Shown: positions 19,286-28,640, counted from the stretch's first letter. The stretch: 64,000 bases of DNA from Umezawaea endophytica (GCF_025061645.1 NZ_JANYMP010000011.1:62001-126000); one strand, 5' to 3'. Notes: generated by a model not told the origin, from the letters alone. Translations and numbers: made by a program.

Positions 19286-19663
19286 TCACGTAGCATCCGG
19301 ATCGTACGGAGCCCTCTCCCCAGGACTCAACGGCCTCTCCACAGGCGCCGGAGCCGGAGAAGCAACCGGATACCCATTAGGCTTCTCCACAGGCGCCGGA
19401 TCATCAAACAAATGCTTGGTCACAGCCTTCTTAGGATCAAAGTTCCGCAATTCCCGCAAATCCTCCAAGGGCTTGCGCAACTGCTCGAACTCCGGCCCCA
19501 TCTCCTGCTTCAACTGCTCCCGAGCCCCGGTCGCGTAGTCCCGCACCTGCCGGATCGTCCGCCCCACCCACCCCGCGGCCTCGGGCAACCTCTCCGGCCC
19601 CAGGATGAACAGCCCAGCGACGACGATGATGAGGACTTCCACCCACCCGATGCTGTCGAACAC
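19286..19663 (-). CDS. tatB: Sec-independent translocase subunit TatB
   Basis: 125 aa. The N-terminal [19 protein letters not shown] helix ends in LGPERLPE, the conserved hinge, followed by an amphipathic helix ([14 protein letters not shown]) and a Pro-rich tail. TatB receives twin-arginine substrates with TatC, which is not in the window. The GTG start lies 7 nt after GGAGG. Its place between mrp and htrA/rseA/sigE is as in mycobacteria. The 3' half uses unusually many T-ending codons and TTG leucines, part of the regional skew near copy A. Confidence 0.88.
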   Translation of the reverse strand: MFDSIGWVEVLIIVVAGLFILGPERLPEAAGWVGRTIRQVRDYATGAREQLKQEMGPEFEQLRKPLEDLRELRNFDPKKAVTKHLFDDPAPVEKPNGYPVASPAPAPVERPLSPGERAPYDPDAT

Positions 19664-19723
19664 GTCGGCGCCTCCACCGTTTAGCCCTGAAGCCGGTACC
19701 CCTGAAACCAGACTAGCCGCAGC

Positions 19724-21265
19724 TCAGTCCGACTTGAGCGTGACCTGCAACGTCAATTCACGCCCCTGCCGGGCCAGCACCACGGGCACCGTCTCCCCGA
19801 TCTCGTGCTCCCGGACGGCCACCGTCAGCTCGGCGGCGTTCCGCACCATCCGGTCACCGACCCGCGTGATCACGTCGCCCTCGACGATCCCGGCGGCAGC
19901 GGCGGCCCCACCTGCGGGCACGTTCTGCACCTGCGCGCCCTCGGCCGTCTCGGCCGACGCGGACCGCGCGTTCACGTTCATGTCGGCGTGCTTGACCTCG
20001 CCGGTCCGGATCAGCGCTTCGGAGATCTTCCGCGCGTAGTTCCCGGAGATGGCGAACCCGAGCCCCACCGAGTTGCCGGTCTGCGTCTGGATGGACGAGT
20101 TGATCCCCACCAGTGCCCCGGACGAGTCGACCAGCGCCCCGCCCGAGTTGCCGGGGTTGATCGCCGCGTCCGTCTGGATCGCGTCGTACGTCACCTGGGG
20201 CCCACCGTTCTCCCCAGCCGCCGTGACGGGCCGGTTCAACGCGCTCACGATCCCCTGCGTCACGGTGTTCGACAGCGACAGCGGCGACCCGATCGCGATG
20301 ACCGAGTCCCCCACCTCGAGGTCGTCGGAGTTCCCGAACTGGATCACCGTCGGGTTCGTCACCTCGACCTTGATCACCGCCAGGTCGGTCTTCGAGTCGC
20401 GCCCGACGATCCGGGCGATGGCCCGCTTCCCGTCGGTGAACACCACGGTCAGCTTCGCCGACGCGTCCTGCACCGCGGGAGCCACCACGTGGTCGTTGGT
20501 GAGCACGTACCCGTCACCGTCGATGACCACCCCGGACCCGACCCCGGCGACGTTCGCGCCCTTGAACTCGATCGACACCACACCGGGCGTCGTCCGGTTC
20601 GCGATGTCCGACACCGACCCGGCGGGACGCTCCTTGGCGGGCTTCACCTCCGCCAGCGTCACCCCGCCGTCGGTCAGCGGGTTCCCGGCACGGCCGAAGA
20701 ACCACCCGACCAGACCACCGGCCGTGCCCACCAGCAGCGCCGCCACCAGCAGCAGGACCAGGCCGATCGGCTTGACCCGACGGCCGAACAACAACTCCGG
20801 AACGCTCAACTGCGGGCCGTGGACGGCCTTGGCGGTGGCGGGACCGGACGACTTCTCCCCGACGGCGGGCGGTCCGATGACCGCGCCGGAACTCGGGTCG
20901 CGCCACGGGTCGCCCGCGGGCTTCCCGTCCCAGAACACCGGATCGATGTCCGGGTCCACGCCGTGGTCCGCGCCGGGAGGCCTCTGGAGCTGGAGATCAG
21001 CCCCGCCGACCGGGCGGCCGAACGCGGTGGACAACGCCTCGGGCGGGGGCGGGGCGGCCATCGGCACGTGCCCGTTGACCGCGGCGGGCCGCTGCACGTC
21101 GAAAGCGCTGTCGACACCCTGGGGCCGACCGAACACGGCGGTGAGCGACGGATCGACGGACGGCCGGTCCAGCGGTCGCGGCGCAAGCCTGCGGTGCTCC
21201 CCGTCGTCGACTCCCGACACCGGGGTCGCGGGCGGCTGACCGTTGCCCTGCTCTGGCTGGCTCAT
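19724..21265 (-). CDS. htrA: Membrane-anchored HtrA/DegP-like serine protease
   Basis: 513 aa. A ~160-residue Pro-rich cytosolic N-terminus (repeated FGRPQG/FGRPVG motifs) precedes one transmembrane helix (IGLVLLLVAALLVGTAGGLVGW). The extracytoplasmic trypsin-like domain has the triad His in LTNDHVV, Asp in SKTDLAV and Ser in NPGNSGGAL. A single C-terminal PDZ domain follows (GGAAAAAGIVEGDVITRVGD). It lies downstream of sigE-rseA, fitting envelope quality control; in mycobacteria this protease belongs to the SigE/RseA stress circuit. The start is preceded by GGGGAG. Confidence 0.9.
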   Translation of the reverse strand: MSQPEQGNGQPPATPVSGVDDGEHRRLAPRPLDRPSVDPSLTAVFGRPQGVDSAFDVQRPAAVNGHVPMAAPPPPEALSTAFGRPVGGADLQLQRPPGADHGVDPDIDPVFWDGKPAGDPWRDPSSGAVIGPPAVGEKSSGPATAKAVHGPQLSVPELLFGRRVKPIGLVLLLVAALLVGTAGGLVGWFFGRAGNPLTDGGVTLAEVKPAKERPAGSVSDIANRTTPGVVSIEFKGANVAGVGSGVVIDGDGYVLTNDHVVAPAVQDASAKLTVVFTDGKRAIARIVGRDSKTDLAVIKVEVTNPTVIQFGNSDDLEVGDSVIAIGSPLSLSNTVTQGIVSALNRPVTAAGENGGPQVTYDAIQTDAAINPGNSGGALVDSSGALVGINSSIQTQTGNSVGLGFAISGNYARKISEALIRTGEVKHADMNVNARSASAETAEGAQVQNVPAGGAAAAAGIVEGDVITRVGDRMVRNAAELTVAVREHEIGETVPVVLARQGRELTLQVTLKSD

Positions 21266-21347
21266 CGCTCCCCGAATGGTTCGCCTGAAACATCAAGAAT
21301 GGGGGCAAGCCTGCCTGGTACCCGGTGAAGTCCGCGTACGCGGGTCC

Positions 21348-21980
21348 TCAACGCCCGTTGGCGACCGATCGGAGCAGGTCAAGGCGGTCGTTCTCGTCGT
21401 GCTGGAGCGGCCCGACGGCACTCGCGGGCTGCACGGCCACGGCGGGCGCGGCCGGGTCGCCGATGGGCGTCGGCCTGGCCTGCGGTGACGGCTCGCCGAC
21501 CGGCGTGACCAGCACCAGCGCGCCGAGCATCAGCCCGGACACCACGGCACCGGCGCTGTTGCGGGCCCGACGGGCACCGAAGCGCCCGAGCACCGAGGAA
21601 CCGGCGCCGAGTGGACGGGACGTGCCCAGCACCGGGCCCGAACCGAAACCGGCGGGCACGCGGTCGGGGCGGAGCACCGTCACGAGCTGCCCGTCCTCCG
21701 TCACGGCGAGGCCGTCCGGGGCGCTGGGCAGGTCGACCTCCTGCGGGATGGCCCGCAGCCGGTCGAGGAATCCCGATGCGCAGTTGGGCATCCCGGCGGC
21801 GCGGACCGCGAGGCGGACCTGCTGCTGGTAGGCGGCTTCAGCCGAGCAGAGCGGACACCGCGCCAGGTGCGCCGTGGCCCGGCCGTGCGCCGTCGACGAC
21901 AACTCGCCGTCGACGAAGGCCACCACCACGTCGGGCAGCAGGTGTTGCTCCGACAATCCCCAACCTCGCAGGTCGGTCAT
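21348..21980 (-). CDS. rseA: Zinc-binding anti-sigma factor, RseA-like
   Basis: 210 aa. The zinc-associated anti-sigma motif H-x3-C-x2-C is seen as HLARCPLC (His38, Cys42, Cys45). A predicted transmembrane segment lies around residues 140-160 ([18 protein letters not shown]), then a short Pro-rich outer tail. The ATG overlaps the sigma-factor stop as ATGA, which fixes the start and guarantees co-translation with its target. Expected role: holds SigE inactive until envelope or redox stress. Confidence 0.88.
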   Translation of the reverse strand: MTDLRGWGLSEQHLLPDVVVAFVDGELSSTAHGRATAHLARCPLCSAEAAYQQQVRLAVRAAGMPNCASGFLDRLRAIPQEVDLPSAPDGLAVTEDGQLVTVLRPDRVPAGFGSGPVLGTSRPLGAGSSVLGRFGARRARNSAGAVVSGLMLGALVLVTPVGEPSPQARPTPIGDPAAPAVAVQPASAVGPLQHDENDRLDLLRSVANGR

Positions 21981-22582
21981 GCAGAGTCCTCCAGCACCTG
22001 TTCCCGACGGCGTTCGAGCGCGGCCCGCAGGGCCTGGCGGCCCCGGTGGATCCGGCTCCTGACGGTACCCAGCTTCACCCCGAGGGTCGCACCGATCTCC
22101 TCGTACGACAGCCCTTCGACGTCGCAGAGGACCACGGCGGCGCGGAACTCCGGCGGCAGCTCGTCGAGAGCGGCCTGGAGGTCCGGGTCGAGGTGCGTGT
22201 CGGAGTAGACCTGCTCGGGGCTCGGGTCGTCGCCCGCGAGCCTGTCCGTGTCCTCGGGCAGCCCCTCCATGCGCAGCCGCGAGCGGCGGCGGGCCATGTC
22301 GAGGAAGAGGTTGGTGGTGATGCGGTGCAGCCAACCCTCGAAGGTGCCCGGCTTGTAGGAGGCGAGCGAGCGGAACACCCGGATGAACGTCTCCTGGGTG
22401 AGGTCCTCGGCGTCGTGCTGGTTACCGGTCAACCGGTAGGCCAGCCGGTACACCCGGTCGGCGTGCTCACGCACGACCTCGTCCCACGAGGGCGGCGTCC
22501 AGTCCGCCGACTCGATGGTGGCTACGGTCGGCGTGGGGGCGGCGGGGGACAACGCCACCGGCGAAGTCGGCTGCGTGCGCAT
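21977..22582 (-). CDS. sigE: ECF RNA polymerase sigma factor SigE
   Basis: 201 aa. Sigma region 2 is clear ([31 protein letters not shown]), as is region 4 ([40 protein letters not shown]). The gene order sigE-rseA-htrA-tatB is that of the mycobacterial envelope-stress sigma factor. The start is ambiguous: the ATG used here, or a GTG 15 nt upstream that overlaps the GGAGG; the 14-nt spacing to the ATG is long. An ECF-type promoter upstream suggests autoregulation. Confidence 0.9.
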   Translation of the reverse strand: MRTQPTSPVALSPAAPTPTVATIESADWTPPSWDEVVREHADRVYRLAYRLTGNQHDAEDLTQETFIRVFRSLASYKPGTFEGWLHRITTNLFLDMARRRSRLRMEGLPEDTDRLAGDDPSPEQVYSDTHLDPDLQAALDELPPEFRAAVVLCDVEGLSYEEIGATLGVKLGTVRSRIHRGRQALRAALERRREQVLEDSA

Positions 22583-22629
22583 CGGGCGGTGAAGCACCTC
22601 CAGTGGGCTGGCTAGCCCTGTGCACAGGT

Positions 22630-22657
22630 CAACGTGGGATCGGTCCCCGGTGTTCCC
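22630..22657 (-). promoter_or_regulatory. ECF-type promoter upstream of sigE (GGGAAC-N17-CGTT)
   Basis: Read on the minus strand, GGGAAC (22652-22657) is followed 17 nt later by CGTTG. This matches the GGAAC/CGTT consensus of SigE/SigR-type ECF sigma factors. It ends about 48 nt before the sigE start, so sigE probably drives its own transcription. Confidence 0.65.
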
Positions 22658-22831
22658 GTGTTCTGAACTCTGACCGCAAGCCTGCCGGTCTTGCTTATAA
22701 CCATCGTGAGAGTCGGCTGAGAGCAGGCTGAGAATCCCGGTTTACCCGTCCGGGTACCCGGTGACACCCGAAAGGCGCGCAACGGGGGCCCACTTCACGG
22801 CGGGTTCACCCGATTTCACCCCTTGCGGCGC

Positions 22832-22837
22832 TAACCT
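22832..22837 (+). promoter_or_regulatory. Candidate leaderless -10 (TAACCT) for the O-methyltransferase
   Basis: TANNNT hexamer 8 nt before the GTG start; no Shine-Dalgarno sequence is present. Confidence 0.5.
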
Positions 22838-22845
22838 CCTGGCTT

Positions 22846-23481
22846 GTGACACCGGATTCGCCGCTTCGGGACTACGTGGAGCACTTCCTCCCCGAGGACG
22901 ACGTGCTGACGGCCGCCCGGAGCAGGGGTGTCGAACTGGGCTGCGTGCCGATCGGCAGCGGCGGCGGCGCGGCCCTGCGGTTCCTGGCCGCCGCGCTCCA
23001 GGCCAAGGCCGTCGTCGAGGTCGGGACGGGCGCGGGCGTCAGCGGCCTCTACCTGCTCGGCGGCATGCCCGTGGCGGGCGTCCTGACGTCCATCGACGTC
23101 GACCCGGAGCACCAGCGGGCCGCGCGCAAGGCGTTCACCGAGGCGAAGATCCAGGTCAGCCGCACGCGCCTGATCATGGGCCACGCGCTGGACGTGCTGC
23201 CGCGGCTGACCGACGGCGCCTACGACCTGGTGTTCGTCGACGGCGCGAAGGCCGAGTACCCCCGCTACCTGGACGAGGGCGTCCGCCTGCTCCGCCCCGG
23301 CGGCGTGATCGCGTTCGACAACGTCCTGTGGAACGGCCGCGTCGTGGACCCGGCGAACCGGGACCAGGACACGACGGCCATGCGGGAGGTGGCGCGGTCG
23401 GTCCGGGAGGACGACCGGCTCGTCCCCGTGCTCCTACCCCTCAGCGACGGCTTGCTGGTCGCCGCCAAGAAGCAGCAGTAG
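22846..23481 (+). CDS. SAM-dependent O-methyltransferase (Rv1220c-like)
   Basis: 211 aa, class I methyltransferase of the catechol/caffeoyl-CoA O-methyltransferase family. SAM motif VVEVGTGAGVSGLYLL is near residue 57, the acidic strand VLTSIDVDPEH near 80, and the metal-binding region DLVFVDGAKAEYP near 126 and VIAFDNVLWNGRV near 158. The acceptor is unknown. It is divergent from sigE, as in mycobacteria. The GTG start is supported by a TANNNT hexamer 8 nt upstream. Confidence 0.82.
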   Translation: MTPDSPLRDYVEHFLPEDDVLTAARSRGVELGCVPIGSGGGAALRFLAAALQAKAVVEVGTGAGVSGLYLLGGMPVAGVLTSIDVDPEHQRAARKAFTEAKIQVSRTRLIMGHALDVLPRLTDGAYDLVFVDGAKAEYPRYLDEGVRLLRPGGVIAFDNVLWNGRVVDPANRDQDTTAMREVARSVREDDRLVPVLLPLSDGLLVAAKKQQ

Positions 23482-23484
23482 GGG

Positions 23485-24699
23485 TTATTCAGCCCGGACG
23501 TTCTTCCCGAGCACCGTCACGCCGCCGGCGCTGATCGTGTACCGCTGGCGGTCCATGGCCTGGTCGACGCCGATCAACGCCCCGTCCGGGACCACGACAT
23601 TCTTGTCCAGGATCGCCCGCCGGACGACCGCGCCCTTGCCGATCCGCACGCCGGGCAGCAGCACGCTGCCCTGCACGACGGACCCGACCTCGACGACGAC
23701 GTCCGAGCTGATCACGGACCCGTGGATGGTGCCGGAGATGATCGAGCCCGGCCCGACCATGGAGTCCTCGGCGCTCCCGCCCGCGATGAACTTGGCCGGG
23801 GGCAGCGGCGGGGTGGCGGTGCGGATGGGCCACGCCTGGTTGTAGAGGTTGAACACCGGCCGGACGGACACGAGGTCCATGTGCGCCTCGTAGTAGGCGT
23901 CGATGGTCCCCACGTCGCGCCAGTAGCCGCGGTCGCGCTCGCTCTCGCCGGGCACGACGTTGTCCGCGAAGTCGTAGACGTGCGCCTTCCCCGCGTCGAC
24001 CAGCATGGGGATGATGTCGCCGCCCATGTCGTGGTCGGAGTCCGGGTTGGCCGCGTCCGACCGCAGCGCGTCGAGCAGCGCCTCGGTCGTGAAGATGTAG
24101 TTGCCCATCGAGGCGAACGTGACCTCGGGGTCGTCCGGCACGTGCGGCGGGTCGGACGGCTTCTCCAGGAACTGGGTGATCAGGCCCGTGGAGTCCGAGT
24201 CGATGCAGCCGAACGCCTTGGCCTCGGCCCGCGGCACGCGCATCCCGGCCACGGTGACGCCCGCGCCGCTGTCGACGTGCTGCTCCAGCATCTGGCCGGG
24301 GTCCATCCGGTACACGTTGTCCGCGCCGAAGACCGCGATGTGGTCCGGCTTCTCGTCCTGGACGAGGTTCAACGACTGGAAGATCGCGTCGGCCGAGCCC
24401 GTGTACCACCGCGGGCCGAGGCGCTGCTGCGCGGGCACCGGCGTCACGTACTGGCCCAGCACGTTCGAGAGCCGCCACGTCGTGGAGATGTGCTTGTCGA
24501 GCGAGTGCGACTTGTACTGCGTCAACACGCAGAGCTTGACCATGCCCGCGTTGACGAGGTTGGACAGCACGAAGTCGACCAAGCGGTAGTTGCCCGCGAA
24601 CGGCACCGCGGGTTTGGCCCGGTCGGCGGTCAGCGGCCAGAGCCGCTTCCCTTCCCCACCCGCCAGGACAATTCCGAGTACGTGCGGCTGCCCTTTCAC
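23485..24699 (-). CDS. glgC: Glucose-1-phosphate adenylyltransferase GlgC
   Basis: 404 aa, the family's usual length. Nucleotidyltransferase motif [24 protein letters not shown] is at residues ~11-34, with GSADAIFQ near 102, the sugar-phosphate site [18 protein letters not shown] near 275, and a C-terminal left-handed beta-helix with the regulatory region. It makes ADP-glucose for glycogen and alpha-maltose-1-phosphate synthesis. Divergent from glgA with 113 nt between starts. GTG start with a TAGGGT hexamer 6 nt upstream. Confidence 0.92.
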   Translation of the reverse strand: MKGQPHVLGIVLAGGEGKRLWPLTADRAKPAVPFAGNYRLVDFVLSNLVNAGMVKLCVLTQYKSHSLDKHISTTWRLSNVLGQYVTPVPAQQRLGPRWYTGSADAIFQSLNLVQDEKPDHIAVFGADNVYRMDPGQMLEQHVDSGAGVTVAGMRVPRAEAKAFGCIDSDSTGLITQFLEKPSDPPHVPDDPEVTFASMGNYIFTTEALLDALRSDAANPDSDHDMGGDIIPMLVDAGKAHVYDFADNVVPGESERDRGYWRDVGTIDAYYEAHMDLVSVRPVFNLYNQAWPIRTATPPLPPAKFIAGGSAEDSMVGPGSIISGTIHGSVISSDVVVEVGSVVQGSVLLPGVRIGKGAVVRRAILDKNVVVPDGALIGVDQAMDRQRYTISAGGVTVLGKNVRAE

Positions 24700-24705
24700 T
24701 CCCTG

Positions 24706-24711
24706 ACCCTA
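24706..24711 (-). promoter_or_regulatory. Candidate leaderless -10 (TAGGGT) for glgC
   Basis: TANNNT hexamer 6 nt before the GTG start on the minus strand. Confidence 0.5.
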
Positions 24712-24799
24712 ACGGTGCGGAAGCGGCGCCACCAACGGTGCGGCAGGGCGGATCTCACGTTTTCCGGGTTCGTTCACCCGGCTGCCCCACTTCCGGGGT

Positions 24800-24805
24800 T
24801 ACGGT
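24800..24805 (+). promoter_or_regulatory. Candidate leaderless -10 (TACGGT) for glgA
   Basis: TANNNT hexamer 7 nt before the GTG start; faces the glgC -10 about 90 bp away. Confidence 0.5.
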
Positions 24806-24812
24806 GAGGCCC

Positions 24813-25970
24813 GTGCGAGTAGGACTGCTGACACGGGAGTACCCCCCGGAGGTGTACGGCGGAGCCGGAGTCCACGTCGGATTCCTGGTTCCCCGCCTCC
24901 GCGAGCTGATCGACGTCGACGTGCACTGCTTCGGCGGTCCACGGCCCGACGCCCAGGCCCACGAGACCGCGCCGGGGTTGGACAACGCGAACGCGGCGTT
25001 GCGGACGCTGTCGGTCGACCTGGAGATGGCCGCGGCGGTGGCGGGCGCCGAGCTGGTGCACTCGCACACCTGGTACGCGAACATGGCCGGGCACCTGGCG
25101 AAGCTGCTGCACGGCGTGCCGCACGTCGTGACGGCGCACTCGCTGGAGCCGCGCAGGCCGTGGAAGGCCGAGCAGTTGGGCGGCGGCTACCGCGTCTCGT
25201 CGTGGGTGGAGAAGACCGCGTACGAGGCCGCGGACGCGATCATCGCGGTCAGCGAGGGCATGAAGCTGGACGTGCTGGCCTGCTACCCGGACCTCGACCC
25301 GGCGCGGGTGCACGTCGTGCGCAACGGCATCGACACCGAGGCGTACCACCCGGTGACCGAGACGGACGCGCTCGTGCACCACGGGATCGACCCGGAGCGG
25401 CCGATCGTGGCGTTCGTCGGCCGGATCACCCGGCAGAAGGGCGTCGGCCACCTGGTCGCGGCGGCCCACCACATCTCACCGGACGCCCAGGTCGTGCTGT
25501 GCGCGGGCGCGCCGGACACCCCCGAGATCGCCGAGGAGACGCGGCTGGCGGTCGCCGAGCTGGCGGCGGTCCGGTCGGGCGTGTTCTGGATCCAGCAAAT
25601 GCTCCAGCCCGCCGAGGTGCGGCAGATCCTCAGCCACGCGGCGGTGTTCGTGTGCCCCTCGGTGTACGAGCCGCTCGGGATCGTGAACCTGGAGGCCATG
25701 GCGTGCGGCACGGCGGTCGTCGCGTCGGACGTCGGCGGCATCCCCGAGGTCGTCGACCACGGCAAGACGGGCCTTCTCGTGCACTACGACGAGGCGGACA
25801 CGTCGAAGTACCGGGCCGAGCTGGCGGACGCGATCAACGAGGTGCTGGCCGACCCGGCGAAGGCCGCGGCGTTCGGCGCGGCGGGCAGGCAGCGGGCCGT
25901 GGACGAGTTCTCGTGGTCGACCGTCGCGGAGCAGACGGTCGACGTCTACCGAGGCGCTGTTCACAGTTAG
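24813..25970 (+). CDS. glgA: Actinobacterial GT4 glycogen/alpha-maltose-1-phosphate synthase (GlgA/GlgM)
   Basis: 385 aa. GT-B fold with the N-terminal glycine motif EYPPEVYGGAGVHV (residues ~9-22), HSHTWYAN near 85, the C-domain VAFVGRITRQKGVGHL near 195 and the E-x7-E donor site SVYEPLGIVNLEA near 290. In mycobacteria this enzyme (Rv1212c, GlgM) joins ADP-glucose to glucose-1-phosphate, giving maltose-1-phosphate for GlgE. Divergent glgC supplies the ADP-glucose. The open frame continues upstream, but homologues start at this GTG. Confidence 0.88.
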   Translation: MRVGLLTREYPPEVYGGAGVHVGFLVPRLRELIDVDVHCFGGPRPDAQAHETAPGLDNANAALRTLSVDLEMAAAVAGAELVHSHTWYANMAGHLAKLLHGVPHVVTAHSLEPRRPWKAEQLGGGYRVSSWVEKTAYEAADAIIAVSEGMKLDVLACYPDLDPARVHVVRNGIDTEAYHPVTETDALVHHGIDPERPIVAFVGRITRQKGVGHLVAAAHHISPDAQVVLCAGAPDTPEIAEETRLAVAELAAVRSGVFWIQQMLQPAEVRQILSHAAVFVCPSVYEPLGIVNLEAMACGTAVVASDVGGIPEVVDHGKTGLLVHYDEADTSKYRAELADAINEVLADPAKAAAFGAAGRQRAVDEFSWSTVAEQTVDVYRGAVHS

Positions 25971-25995
25971 ACCTCTCACCAGCGGGTATCAAACC

Positions 25996-26011
25996 TGTGA
26001 CATGAGTCACA
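25996..26011. promoter_or_regulatory. Perfect CRP/GlxR-type site TGTGACATGAGTCACA
   Basis: It matches the palindromic consensus TGTGA-N6-TCACA exactly. It lies 26 nt after the glgA stop and about 84 nt upstream of the lipoprotein gene, where a cAMP-responsive regulator could act on the latter. Confidence 0.65.
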
Positions 26012-26052
26012 GTTAAAAAGGTGCAACGTCGACGGCCAGTAACCGCCTTAAA

Positions 26053-26084
26053 CCCGGTAGTAGCACTTTCACCCATCTACCGGG
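26053..26084 (+). promoter_or_regulatory. Hairpin in the lipoprotein leader
   Basis: CCCGGTAG and CTACCGGG form a perfect 8-bp stem with a 16-nt loop. The 3' arm runs into the GGGGG that would serve as ribosome site for the GTG start 10 nt later, so folding could limit translation. Confidence 0.35.
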
Positions 26085-26094
26085 GGTACCCGCT

Positions 26095-27513
26095 GTGCGT
26101 TTCGGACGCGTCTCCTTGGGCTTGACGGCCTTGGCCGTCGCCGTGGCCGGCTGCGCCACCCCGCCCGCGCAGAGCGCACCGGAACCGGAGAAGCTGACCA
26201 TCGGCGGCAAGACGGTGCTGGACGGTCAGCTCCTCCAGGCGCAGGCCGAGGAGGAGCTGACCTTCACGCTCAACTTCGGCTTCGTGGCCCGCACCGGCAG
26301 CAAACCGGTCGACTGCTGGTTCGCCAGGACCAACGGCGAGACCGAGGTCGACAGCAGGCTCTGGTGCGGGCCGGTGCAGGTGCCGGGGACCGGGGCCACG
26401 GCGGACTGGGTGCCCGTGCCGCTCAAGGAGACCAAGCAGGAGGACGGCGGGGCGCGGTTCGAGGTCCTGCCGCCGCAGATCCCCGAGCAGGGCACGCGCA
26501 GCTCACCGGTCGGCTCGCTCGTGCGGTCGGACGGCAAGGAGGCCGACCCGAACAAGGAGGAGGCCGCCAGCACCGAGGCGGGTCCGGACTTCCTGGCCGT
26601 GCTGCCCGACGACAAGGGCAAGTCCAACGAGGAACTGGGCCTGACCGCCGCGAACGACCTGAAGGTGCGCGACGACCTGCTCAGCGCCACCGCGACCGGC
26701 TGGGGCACGCCGGACAGCTTCCCCGACGGCAAGACCGTCCTCAAGCCCGGTCCCGGCCTCCAGCTCCGGGTGCTGCGGCTCAAGGTCGAGCGGCTGCTCT
26801 CGACCGATCCGGCGTTCGACCAGCTCCCGTGGCAGGGCTACACGCCGCAGCCGTCCGAACTGGCGCTCGAACTGCCGGGCAGGCGGCAGCAGCTCCCCGC
26901 CGACCGGCTGCCGGAGAACGACACCGTGTTCGTGGTCTACACCGCCGCGACCGGCTCGCAGGGCGAGGCGCTGGCGTTGAACACGATCGGCACGAAGTCG
27001 CTCGAACAGCGGGTGGAGCTGCCCACCGGCAAGCCCGTCACCGACATCCCCGGCTCGCTGCGCCGGGCCGCGAGCCCGGCGAAGGGCGTCGACGCCAAGC
27101 AGAAGATCGAGGTCGAGGGCAAGGCGGGCGAGCTGAAGGTGCTCGGCGTGCGGCTCGGCCGCCAGCGCCCGGTGAAGGTCAACGGCGACTACCAGGTCGC
27201 CACCGCGTCCGCGCCGGACAAGGCCCTGCTGGAGCTGCGGATCAGCGCCAAGGGCGACGGCTTCCCCGAGGCGGTCGGCGGCGACCTGACGAAGGACCTG
27301 TTCAAGGTCAAGCTGCCGGACGGCTCCGAGGCGCCCCAGGTCGGCATCCGCTACGACGGAGGCATGTTCCCGGTCGCCTTGGTCGTCGAGGTGCCCGCAG
27401 ACGTCAAGTCCGTCACCCTCGAACTGACCGAGGGCAGCGCGAGGTTGCCGATCGTGGGCTCGACGTCCATCAAGCCGGTCGACGGACCGGTGGCCGTTCC
27501 GCTGGACTTCTGA
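26095..27513 (+). CDS. Predicted lipoprotein, function unknown
   Basis: 472 aa. Signal peptide with lipobox VAGC (Cys20), then a large secreted region without a recognised domain. It has several beta-rich segments (ELTFTLNFGFVARTGSKPVDCWF, VTLELTEGSARLPIVG) and repeated charged linkers, and two further cysteines in the first 100 residues that could pair. GTG start after GGGGG. A perfect CRP-like site lies upstream. Its 3' end is overlapped for 163 nt by the convergent MFS gene. Confidence 0.7.
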   Translation: MRFGRVSLGLTALAVAVAGCATPPAQSAPEPEKLTIGGKTVLDGQLLQAQAEEELTFTLNFGFVARTGSKPVDCWFARTNGETEVDSRLWCGPVQVPGTGATADWVPVPLKETKQEDGGARFEVLPPQIPEQGTRSSPVGSLVRSDGKEADPNKEEAASTEAGPDFLAVLPDDKGKSNEELGLTAANDLKVRDDLLSATATGWGTPDSFPDGKTVLKPGPGLQLRVLRLKVERLLSTDPAFDQLPWQGYTPQPSELALELPGRRQQLPADRLPENDTVFVVYTAATGSQGEALALNTIGTKSLEQRVELPTGKPVTDIPGSLRRAASPAKGVDAKQKIEVEGKAGELKVLGVRLGRQRPVKVNGDYQVATASAPDKALLELRISAKGDGFPEAVGGDLTKDLFKVKLPDGSEAPQVGIRYDGGMFPVALVVEVPADVKSVTLELTEGSARLPIVGSTSIKPVDGPVAVPLDF

Positions 27514-28640
27514 GCGACCAGCACGGCGACCCCGGCCAGCGCGAGCCAGCCGGTGACGACGGCGACCAGCGCGCCCCAGCCCCACGCGCCGAACGCGGCG
27601 CTGCCCGCCGTGCCGCCCGCGCTGCTGCCGACGTAGAAGGCGAACAGGTACGCGCCGGACGCCTGGCCCTTCGCGTTGGACGGCGCCCGCGCCCCGACCC
27701 AGCCGCTCGCGACCGAGTGCGCGGCGAAGAAACCGCCGGTGAACAGGCCCAGTCCCACGCCGACGGAGATCAGCGAGTCGGGCAGCGTCAGCAGCGCGCC
27801 GACCGCTGCGGCGCCCAACGCGGCCAGCGCCACCGGGCCCCGGCCCAGCCGGTCGGCCAGGCGTCCGGCGACGGCGGAGCAGACGCCACCCGCGGCGTAG
27901 GCGAGGAAGACCAGGGCCGCCAACCGGGCCGGGAGTTCCAGCGGCGGCGCGGCCAGGCGGAAGCCGATCGCGTTGTAGAGGGAGATGAAGGCGCCCACGG
28001 CGAGCGTCGCGATGGCGTACAGGCAGAGCAGGACGGGGTCGTGGAGCGCCGCCTTGAGGCCGCGGGGCGCGCGGGTGGGTTTCCTGCTGTCCGGCGGCAG
28101 CGTCGCCGCGACGACCGCCGCGCAGAGCGCGCCCAGCGCGCCGACGGCCGCCAGCGCGCCCCGCCAGTCCAGCCAGTCGACACCGATCCCGGCGATCAGC
28201 CTGCCGATCATGCCGCCCGCGCTGTTGCCCGCGATGAGGGCTCCGATGGCGGCTCCCACGCCCGCCGGTCCGACCTCGTCGGCCAGGTACGCCATGGCCA
28301 CGGCCGGGACGCCCGCCACGGCGACGCCCTGGAGGATCCGCAGGGCGATCAGGGCGGGGAAGGTCGGGGCGAACGGGAGGAGCAGCGCGGTCACGGCCGC
28401 CGCGGCCACGGCGGCCACGATGACCCGCCTGCGGCCGATCCGCTCGGAGAGCATCGCGATGGGGATGACGACGACGGCCAGCGCGCCGGTGGCGGCGCTG
28501 ATGGCCAGCGAGGCGCTGCCGGGGGTCAGGTGGAACTCGGCCGCCAGGTGCGGGAGCAGCGGTTGAGGTGCGTAGAGGAGAGCGAAGGAGCCCAGGCCCG
28601 CTGCGGTCGCGGCGATCGTGATTCGCCTTCTGCGTGTCAC
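27351..28640 (-). CDS. MFS transporter (drug-efflux-like) with antisense-coded tail
   Basis: 429 aa, about 12 transmembrane helices. The MFS loop 2-3 motif is ERIGRRRVIVAA near residue 65, repeated as DRLGRGPVALAA in the second half. Family proteins of this type usually end just after the last helix (WLALAGVAVLVA); here ~50 hydrophilic residues follow and are encoded antisense to the lipoprotein 3' end. The GTG start gives MTRRRRITIAATA; a TTG nine codons upstream is possible. Divergent from the LysR gene, which probably controls it. Substrate unknown. Confidence 0.8.
   Translation of the reverse strand: MTRRRRITIAATAAGLGSFALLYAPQPLLPHLAAEFHLTPGSASLAISAATGALAVVVIPIAMLSERIGRRRVIVAAVAAAAVTALLLPFAPTFPALIALRILQGVAVAGVPAVAMAYLADEVGPAGVGAAIGALIAGNSAGGMIGRLIAGIGVDWLDWRGALAAVGALGALCAAVVAATLPPDSRKPTRAPRGLKAALHDPVLLCLYAIATLAVGAFISLYNAIGFRLAAPPLELPARLAALVFLAYAAGGVCSAVAGRLADRLGRGPVALAALGAAAVGALLTLPDSLISVGVGLGLFTGGFFAAHSVASGWVGARAPSNAKGQASGAYLFAFYVGSSAGGTAGSAAFGAWGWGALVAVVTGWLALAGVAVLVAQKSSGTATGPSTGLMDVEPTIGNLALPSVSSRVTDLTSAGTSTTKATGNMPPS

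Noticed and set aside
19119-19538. 139-aa frame starting within repeat copy A
   Set aside because: The repeat opens similar frames at each copy; it is antisense to tatB and has no start signal.
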